From Phenylobacterium sp. LH3H17 (GTDB taxonomy: Bacteria; Pseudomonadota; Alphaproteobacteria; Caulobacterales; Caulobacteraceae): DNA of 64,000 nucleotides. Both the position numbers and the translations under genes were made by a program. Within the stretch, counting starts at the first letter, position 1, and each line of letters opens with the position of its first letter. The notes under the pieces were generated by a model. That model ran no database searches, was not told the origin of the DNA, and worked only from the letters and a program-made list of their open reading frames with translations. The stretch lies in assembly GCF_024298925.1 (NCBI RefSeq), contig NZ_CP101283.1, positions 3,477,001 to 3,541,000 of the forward strand, in the 5' to 3' direction. Shown in pieces: positions 59,274-64,000 of the stretch.

Positions 59274-59915
59274 CTAAGCAACGGCGGCCCCATACAGCCG
59301 GTCGTAGAGCGCCCGAAGCATGCCGGCCGTGGCCCCCCAGATGTACTGGTCCTCGTGCGTCATGGCGTAGAACCGGCGCTTCTGTCCGTCGGGCGCCTCG
59401 CGCTCGTGCTCCTGGTAGTTCACCGGGTCCATGAGGAAGCCGAAGGGGGTCTCGAAGATATCGGCCACCTCGTCGGGATTGGCCACCAGGCTGAACCCCG
59501 TGCGGACGAAACCCACCACCGGGGTCACCAGATAACCGGTGCCGGTCCGGTAGGGCGACGACAGACCGGCCAGGGAGACGAAGTCCGGATGCAGGCCCAC
59601 CTCCTCGTGGGCCTCGCGCAGGGCGGTCTGCCAGACGGTCTCGCCGGGGTCGCAGCGGCCGCCGGGCAGGGCCACCTGGCCGGTATGGCGGCGCATGGTG
59701 TCCGAGCGCCGGGTGAGCAGCACGGAGAAGCCGTGATCCCGCTGGATCAGGCCCACTAGGACGGCGGCGGGGACCAGCTCGACAGGCTCGTTGGGGAAGG
59801 CGTTGGGCGTCAGGTCGAAGTCGGACGTCGCATGGGCGGCGTCGCGGTGCTCCAGCGGGTCCAGGTGGCGTTCGATCCAGGCGCGCAGCTCGCCCGGCGC
59901 GGAGTGGGGGCTCAC
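59274..59915 (-). CDS. NUDIX hydrolase, CoA pyrophosphatase type
   Basis: A 213-residue protein with an N-terminal extension and the NUDIX box (residues about 91-113, GGRCDPGETVWQTALREAHE then EVGL). The preceding 'LLTRRSDTMRRHTGQVALPG' is the UPF0035/CoA motif of NudL and Nudt7 enzymes that split CoA to phosphopantetheine and 3',5'-ADP. It overlaps the DUF1285 gene by four bases. Confidence 0.92.
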   Translation of the reverse strand: MSPHSAPGELRAWIERHLDPLEHRDAAHATSDFDLTPNAFPNEPVELVPAAVLVGLIQRDHGFSVLLTRRSDTMRRHTGQVALPGGRCDPGETVWQTALREAHEEVGLHPDFVSLAGLSSPYRTGTGYLVTPVVGFVRTGFSLVANPDEVADIFETPFGFLMDPVNYQEHEREAPDGQKRRFYAMTHEDQYIWGATAGMLRALYDRLYGAAVA

Positions 59916-60484
59916 AGCCGGTGCGCCCCCGCCGGACCCACGGGGAACCAGGCCCCGTTGGAGGCGACGCCCAGGCGCGGCCCCTCGGGGGTGTCACGCT
60001 CCTGCGCCATCTCGACCAGTTCGTAGAAAACCGGCCGGGCGATCAGGGCCTCCAGGCCGCGACGGACATGCAGATAAGGCCGCGGCTCGCCGGTGGCGGC
60101 GTCCATCTCGACGCGGATCTCGTTTTCCGGCCCGGCCTCGACCTCGTCGCCGACATTGGTCAGGAATTTCAGCGTCTCGCCCTCACGGTCCACGCGGGTG
60201 GCGATGAAGGGCGCGTCCTCGACGGTGATGCGCATCTTCTCAACCGGGGTCACCAGATGGAAGCCGTCGGGATCCTTGCGCAGGACGGTGGAGAACAGCC
60301 GCACCAGGGCCTCTCGCCCGATGGGCGTGCCCTCGTGGAACCACAGGCCGTCCTTCTTGATCACGATGTCAATTTCGCCGCAGTGGGCGGGGTTCCACAG
60401 GTGCACCGGCGGCAGGCCGCGTCCGGGGGCCTGGGCCTTGGCCGCGGCGATCACGCTTTCCAGTCCGGGTTTTTCGTTCGCCAT
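59912..60484 (-). CDS. DUF1285 protein
   Basis: A 190-residue protein of the DUF1285 family: 'PPVHLWNPAHCGEIDIVIKK' start, 'DGLWFHEGTPIGREALVRLF', 'GFHLVTPVEKMRITVEDAPF' and 'RVEMDAATGEPRPYLHVRRG'. Function unknown, but its place in the NUDIX, DUF6111, CCA operon is typical of alphaproteobacteria. It marks the end of the well-conserved chromosomal block. Confidence 0.88.
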   Translation of the reverse strand: MANEKPGLESVIAAAKAQAPGRGLPPVHLWNPAHCGEIDIVIKKDGLWFHEGTPIGREALVRLFSTVLRKDPDGFHLVTPVEKMRITVEDAPFIATRVDREGETLKFLTNVGDEVEAGPENEIRVEMDAATGEPRPYLHVRRGLEALIARPVFYELVEMAQERDTPEGPRLGVASNGAWFPVGPAGAHRL

Positions 60485-60555
60485 CCCCTAAAGGTAGGCG
60501 CGCCCGGCCCCCGCCTCAACAGCGACGCTGGGGAAGCCGTACCTCCACGGCCTCG

Positions 60556-60981
60556 CTAGTCGATGACAGGAGCCTTTGCTCCCGGCTTGCCCGTGAGGAG
60601 GTCGGCGCCCGAATACCACCGGACGTCATGAAACCGGCTGTCCTGAGCAAGCGCTTCGCTCAGGCTCATAAGGGTGTCGAGGTAGACCTTGTTGCGCCTC
60701 CCCAGCATCTTGTCGATGAGCGACGTATCCTCGAATACGAAGATACAGCCCTCTATCAGCGTGACCTGACCCCACATCCGTCGCCGCCCCGCCTGGACGT
60801 CCAACTCCCAGCCGTGCTCGTGAGCATAGATGGGCGGGCTTACCGTGCACCCCAGTCGCTCGAGCATCTCACCGATCGCCGCCGCGACGCTCTTGCCTCC
60901 GAACTGGACGATGTAAGGTCCCTCTTCAATGTGATCTTCGGGGAGGTCGGAGGTGAACTCAGCCCAGGGCAGCACCTTCAC
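60556..60981 (-). CDS. Hypothetical soluble protein, first gene of the accessory region
   Basis: A 141-residue protein. GTG 60981 has GGGAGA 7 bases upstream and gives a sensible start 'MKVLPWAEFTSDLPEDHIEE'; the longer frame to 61038 is less likely. The fold looks alpha/beta with 'YIVQFGGKSVAAAIGEMLER' and 'CIFVFEDTSLIDKMLGRRNK'. It resembles small contact-inhibition immunity-type proteins in size and composition, but this is a guess. No recognised family. Confidence 0.6.
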   Translation of the reverse strand: MKVLPWAEFTSDLPEDHIEEGPYIVQFGGKSVAAAIGEMLERLGCTVSPPIYAHEHGWELDVQAGRRRMWGQVTLIEGCIFVFEDTSLIDKMLGRRNKVYLDTLMSLSEALAQDSRFHDVRWYSGADLLTGKPGAKAPVID

Positions 60982-61318
60982 CGTGGCGTCTCCCGAGCCG
61001 CACCGGCCTCTTGACCGAGTCGTTGCCCATCTCGCCATCTGCGATTCACGAACTCCTCCATGGTTTCGCGCAAGCCACTGCGCGCCGGCTCACGTCCAGC
61101 CATGCCACCCCTCGTCCGTCTTGAATTGTCGAGCCACCCGGCCGCGTGTTGGTGCACGACACAAGTTTAAGGTGTCCCAAGAGAGATCGAACAGGCAGTT
61201 ATATACTTGACGGAACAGACGGCTCGAATCACCCTCCTTCGGGACAGGCCGGCGCTCTAACCAAGGAATAGCTGCCCTCGATGTCGAGGACAGACAGATG
61301 GCCCAAGGGCCGGATATC
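60982..61318. other. Gene-free intergenic stretch carrying a tRNA-like remnant
   Basis: I find no convincing ORF on either strand in these 337 bases. The only structure seen is the tRNA-Asp-like sequence at about 61217-61290 on the minus strand. Base composition drops in GC around 61150-61220 compared with the genes on either side. Confidence 0.6.
61217..61281 (-). pseudogene. Degenerate tRNA-Asp-like sequence
   Basis: The minus strand reads TTGGTTAGAGCGCCGGCCTG then TC, which matches the D-arm to anticodon (GTC) part of a typical bacterial tRNA-Asp, and further on ATTCGAGCC at the T-loop position. But the anticodon stem CCGGC/GAAGG pairs at only three of five positions, the T stem does not pair, and the 3' half lacks several bases, so it cannot fold as a working tRNA. 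A pseudogene or integration scar is likely. The exact ends are approximate. Confidence 0.4.
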
Positions 61319-62092
61319 CTAGATGGTCGCGTTCTCCTGAAGGACGCGCCCGAGGTAGAGCGTCTCAAACGCGTCCACGACGCGGGAGAAATCTTGGATC
61401 AGGTCTTCAAGCGTTGGGACCATCTGCAAACCGGCGAATGGACCTCCCCTCGGGAAGACTAGGGCGAACTTGGCTGGGGTGATCCCAGCCATGAGCCCGT
61501 GCATGGCGTAGGCTTCTATCAGGGCTGTGCCTTGTGCGGGGCGTCCGACGCGGGTCGTGATGTCCTCCAAGCCAATCCCTCCGGTGGCATGGCTAATTTC
61601 GCCAGCGACGGGCAATAGCGTCTGGTGCTTGTCGATGATGTCGAGGTCGTGGACGCCGCGCAGCGCGCCGTTGCCGCCGGTGTACGGCTGAAAGCGCCTC
61701 ACAAGGTCATAAGCCTCCGGCGACGCGCCGGGCATTCGCCTAACGATCATCGCCTCCATTTCAGATTCACTTTTGGCGAAGGGGAAGTAGACCCCCTCGC
61801 CACTATTGCCGTTGAGGCGCACCGCCTCACACGCAAGTAGATCCAGAGAAGCCCGCAGGTTGTGAACAATGTCGCCGATGATGGGCGCCCACTCATAGGG
61901 GACCGCCTCGGCGATGTTGATGGACCACGCCATATACTGCGGGTCGTTTTCATCGATGTAGCAATCCATGTAGATCGGAACGCGGGCCTGATAGGCCGCG
62001 ATTTCGCCCCGCAACGCGGCGACATGGCGCGCGGCGCGGCCTATCTTGAGCCGTGAAGCGAAGAAGGGGCGCGATTGCGCTTGTGGGTACAT
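61319..62092 (-). CDS. Hypothetical protein with a HEPN-like helical segment
   Basis: A 257-residue protein. After an N-terminal helix the segment 'IIGDIVHNLRASLDLLACEA' is typical of orphan proteins found in mobile regions whose H-N-L-R-x-x-L-D motif resembles HEPN-type helical bundles. 'DIIDKHQTLLP' is a second conserved patch. Function unknown. Its start codon on the minus strand overlaps, base for base (CATG), the start of the plus-strand 43-codon ORF at 62091. Confidence 0.65.
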   Translation of the reverse strand: MYPQAQSRPFFASRLKIGRAARHVAALRGEIAAYQARVPIYMDCYIDENDPQYMAWSINIAEAVPYEWAPIIGDIVHNLRASLDLLACEAVRLNGNSGEGVYFPFAKSESEMEAMIVRRMPGASPEAYDLVRRFQPYTGGNGALRGVHDLDIIDKHQTLLPVAGEISHATGGIGLEDITTRVGRPAQGTALIEAYAMHGLMAGITPAKFALVFPRGGPFAGLQMVPTLEDLIQDFSRVVDAFETLYLGRVLQENATI

Positions 62093-62222
62093 GACTGAGA
62101 AGCCCCCTGAAGACGAACCAGGCGCTCAAGAGCGCTTTGACCGTGGGATTGCGAACGCGTTGAAGATGCCGCCGAAGCCGCACAAGCCCGCGCCTCCTAC
62201 CCCAAAGCGAGATACGAAATGA
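62091..62222 (+). CDS. Small proline- and lysine-rich ORF, 43 residues
   Basis: ATG 62091 to TGA 62222: 'MTEKPPEDEPGAQERFDRGI' then 'ANALKMPPKPHKPAPPTPKR'. The pattern of an acidic start, a short helix and a PPKPHKP tail recalls small accessory-gene products in alphaproteobacteria. Ribosome site is weak. It cannot be read at the same time from the same DNA turn as the divergent start at 62092. It could be a short real gene or chance. Confidence 0.4.
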   Translation: MTEKPPEDEPGAQERFDRGIANALKMPPKPHKPAPPTPKRDTK

Positions 62223-62481
62223 CGATGGCGACGATAGCGATGGGTATGGCGATTATCGCCGCAATCGCTGCTGTCCATGCCGCCGCGTTCGCGCTCTTGG
62301 CTATCTGGAGGCTCTCGCGCATTGAGCGGGCGTGGCGGGTGTCTTCCAACTCATCCAGCCAAGCCTCGGCGATCCGTGTCCGCTGAGGGTTAAACGCCCC
62401 TCGCTCTAGTATGCGCCTGACTTGCTGCTCGCCGCGCTCGTCCAGGCTTTTCTTGAACTCATCGACGGCGTGGTCGTCCAT
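62197..62481 (-). CDS. Hypothetical tail-anchored membrane protein
   Basis: A 94-residue protein: a charged helical N-terminus ('DEFKKSLDERGEQQVRRILE'), then 'RHARSMRESLQIAKSANAAA' and a single C-terminal hydrophobic helix 'IAAIIAIPIAIVAIVISYLA'. Unrecognised. Common in accessory regions. It overlaps the 3' end of the 62091 ORF on the other strand. Confidence 0.6.
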   Translation of the reverse strand: MDDHAVDEFKKSLDERGEQQVRRILERGAFNPQRTRIAEAWLDELEDTRHARSMRESLQIAKSANAAAWTAAIAAIIAIPIAIVAIVISYLALG

Positions 62482-62540
62482 TCCGAACCTTTCGAGAGGG
62501 CGGGGCTGAGGCCCTGCCCGCTATGACTCGTGGAGCCCGC

Positions 62541-62708
62541 ATGACGGCCGAGAAGTCAGAACCTGAGTTCGTTGTGCTGGAGGGCCGGCTTTTGGTGGCG
62601 AAGGTGCTGTGGCGCAAAGATCGCTCCATCGCGGCGGACCTGTTCCGCAATCTTGCCGATCACGACGCAGGCCGCGCGATGGAGCGCGAAGTCAGGCTAG
62701 AGTTCTAG
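62541..62708 (+). CDS. Hypothetical 55-residue protein
   Basis: Start ATG 62541 with GTGGAG just upstream; an in-frame ATG lies at 62523. 'SEPEFVVLEGRLLVAKVLWR' and 'IAADLFRNLADHDAGRAMER' suggest a small alpha/beta protein. Unrecognised. Stop in CTAG overlap with the DUF3892 gene. Confidence 0.5.
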   Translation: MTAEKSEPEFVVLEGRLLVAKVLWRKDRSIAADLFRNLADHDAGRAMEREVRLEF

Positions 62709-62932
62709 TCCTCAGCCATCTCGTCGAGATTGTTCCGCCGACTTCCGTCCGGATTGGTCCGGAGGTGGGGCGTCGCATTCTCGCGACGCACCACATGGGC
62801 GTTGGAAATCTGATTGCGGTCCGCCATCCGAATGGCGGCTTCCTTGTCGGTGAAGGTCTTGTTGCCTTCCAACAGCACGGCCTTGACGTTGCCCTTGCTG
62901 TCGTTCTTCGCGTCGATGATCTTCTTAGCCAT
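62705..62932 (-). CDS. DUF3892-like protein
   Basis: A 75-residue protein. 'GNVKAVLLEGNKTFTDKEAA', 'IRMADRNQISNAHVV' and 'PHLRTNPDGSRRNNLDEMAE' match the DUF3892 pattern (IxNxHVV...LRSNPDG...NNLD). Function unknown; common on plasmids, islands and phage-adjacent regions. Confidence 0.8.
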   Translation of the reverse strand: MAKKIIDAKNDSKGNVKAVLLEGNKTFTDKEAAIRMADRNQISNAHVVRRENATPHLRTNPDGSRRNNLDEMAED

Positions 62933-63030
62933 ATAAAGGCTTCCTTATGCGGAAGCCGGAGCGGGTTGACCTTAGTCCCTGACTCGGAGACTATCTTGTT
63001 GCATCTGGCCCGCCCGATCCGGCGGTTTCG

Positions 63031-63065
63031 GAAAAGCCCGGACGGCGTTAGCGCGCCGCCGGGCT
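63031..63065 (-). terminator. Terminator downstream of the transposase gene
   Basis: An inverted repeat AGCCCGG-A-CGGCG/CGCCG-CCGGGCT with one bulged base (63035-63065) followed on the minus strand by TTTTCC. It is 77 bases beyond the transposase stop and would end its transcript. Confidence 0.65.
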
Positions 63066-63141
63066 ACACCCGTTTAGAGCGATTCACGTTCCGTTCCGAG
63101 TCTTAAAGCGACGCTTCGATTGAAGCTTTCGCGCCTTCTGC

Positions 63142-64000
63142 TTACGCGTTCGCGGCTTGACCAGACCGCCGATAGGTCAGGCGCTTGCCCGTGGTGGCCT
63201 TGAGCATCGCATCGGTACGGATGGCGTCGGTATCGAGGCGGCTGTTGTAGCGGAAGTCGAACTCGGCGAGGTAGCGCGCGAGGTGCGCTTCCGAGACGTG
63301 GTGATAGGTGCCGTACACGCCGCGCTTGAGGATCGAGAAGAAGTTCTCGACCGTGTTGGAGTGGATCGGGCCGCGACCGTACTCGCCGCGAGCGTGATCG
63401 ACGGAGCCGTGCGACGCGAACTCGGCGCCCATCTTGGGATACATCGCCGCGCCGTCCGTCATCAGGTTCGACTTGCGGCTGGCGTGCTTCACGACGATGG
63501 GGCGCAGGGTCTTGGACGTCACGTTGGCGACATGGAACGAGCGGGCCTTGCCGTTGCGCTCAACGAGCGTCACGACGGCTTGCTTGCCGCCCAGGTGATC
63601 CCACTTCGCGACGCGCTTGTTCTTGTGCTTGTTCTTCTCTTTGCCGCCCATGTAGGTCTCATCGACTTCCACGGTCTTGCCTTCGCCGCCTAGGGGGCCG
63701 GGGTTGGTCTCAGCCATCGCCGCACGGATGCGGTGGGCCATGAACCAAGCCGTCTTGTAGGTCACGTCCAGCGAGCGGTGGAGCTGGTGGGCGGAAACGC
63801 CTTTCTTGCTCGCAGCCATGAGGCGGAAGGCCAGGAGCCATTTCGCCAGACCAACGTGCGAGCGTTCGAACACCGTCCCGACCGTCACCGTGAACTTGGT
63901 GCGGCAGGACTTGCAGATGTAGGTGCCGGGCTTGGTGGACTTGCCCTGAAGCTCCGTCACCTTCTCACACTCGCCGCAATGCGGGCAGTACGCGCCATCG
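63142..64000 (-). mobile_element. IS1595-family (ISXO2-like) transposase, 5' end outside the window
   Basis: The minus-strand frame is open to the right edge, where bases 63961-64000 encode 'YCPHCGECEKV', the first half of an N-terminal zinc ribbon completed by 'YICKSCRTKF'. The ISXO2-like catalytic core follows: 'VEVDETYMGGKEKNKHKNKR' (Asp), 'SNLMTDGAAMYPKMG' (Asp) and 'HSNTVENFFSILKRGVYGTY' (Asn/Glu region), as in IS1595 elements that use DDN-type residues. About 286 residues are visible. I could not locate the terminal inverted repeats; the left end should lie between 62933 and 63141. Confidence 0.9.

Noticed and set aside
61196-61300. A functional tRNA on the minus strand
   Set aside because: Anticodon stem has two mismatches of five and the T stem does not pair, so only a remnant is claimed.
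1-64000. CRISPR arrays, rRNA genes, integrase or phage structural genes
   Set aside because: No regularly spaced direct repeats, no rRNA-like stretches and no integrase or capsid motifs were seen.

Overview
The window is a GC-rich bacterial chromosome segment. It reads as an alphaproteobacterium, most likely of the Caulobacterales (Caulobacter/Phenylobacterium-like). This is inferred from a single-component Coq7, UbiK, a petABC bc1 operon, the small-type fumarylacetoacetase/homogentisate dioxygenase pair, a GluQ-RS, frequent TTG/GTG starts, ATGA/GTGA gene overlaps, and several promoters of the form TTGnnn-N14-GCTAnn. There is no rRNA operon, CRISPR array or recognisable prophage. One intact tRNA-Leu(CAA) lies at 3098-3182.

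Layout. 1-9.2 kb: a truncated AraC regulator, a P460-type cytochrome, small enzymes, tRNA-Leu, a second AraC regulator, an acyl-CoA dehydrogenase, feoAB behind a Fur-box-like site, and a secreted alpha/beta hydrolase. 9.2-14.2 kb: a tight minus-strand tyrosine/homogentisate operon (hpd, an isoaspartyl peptidase, hmgA, an unknown 92-residue protein, a fumarylacetoacetase, marR) behind a near-perfect 18-bp MarR-type operator. 14.3-17.5 kb: YqaA, DsbB, Coq7, GNAT, DUF1294 and HNH genes. 17.6-18.9 kb: two paralogous tiny hydrophobic peptides (35 and 37 residues) and a divergent TetR/WHG regulator with a striking operator array. 18.9-31.5 kb: gluQ, a DMT exporter, SelO, nhaA, bioD-bioF/bioA, and a fatty-acid/aldehyde-type catabolic cluster. 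31.6-45.6 kb: pteridine reductase plus folB, ilvE, a PetP/PetR-like MarR, response regulator and kinase operon, proC, ubiK, lgt-midA-pgeF, a cation antiporter, prs and a lipoprotein. 45.7-60.5 kb: rplY-pth-ychF, two tandem dienelactone hydrolases, petABC, trmL-hemF, a ChbG/HpnK deacetylase, GNAT, a glutamine amidotransferase, a CCA-adding enzyme and a CoA pyrophosphatase. 60.5-64 kb: an accessory stretch of orphan genes, a degenerate tRNA-Asp-like remnant and an IS1595/ISXO2-type transposase cut by the window edge.

How the genes work together. The core is ordinary: respiration (petABC, coq7, ubiK), iron uptake (feoAB), biotin, folate/pterin, proline, haem, PRPP, tRNA maturation and translation. 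The most interesting unit is the TetR plus two-peptide cassette. Both peptide promoters carry the same AGAT-N7-ATCT dyad at the same place between the -35 and -10, with matched spacing to the start codons, and the TetR gene starts next to a 27-bp near-palindrome. A second notable pattern is that eight convergent gene pairs overlap by exactly the four bases CTAG. Functions are assigned by reading motifs and family resemblance only; no database search was run.
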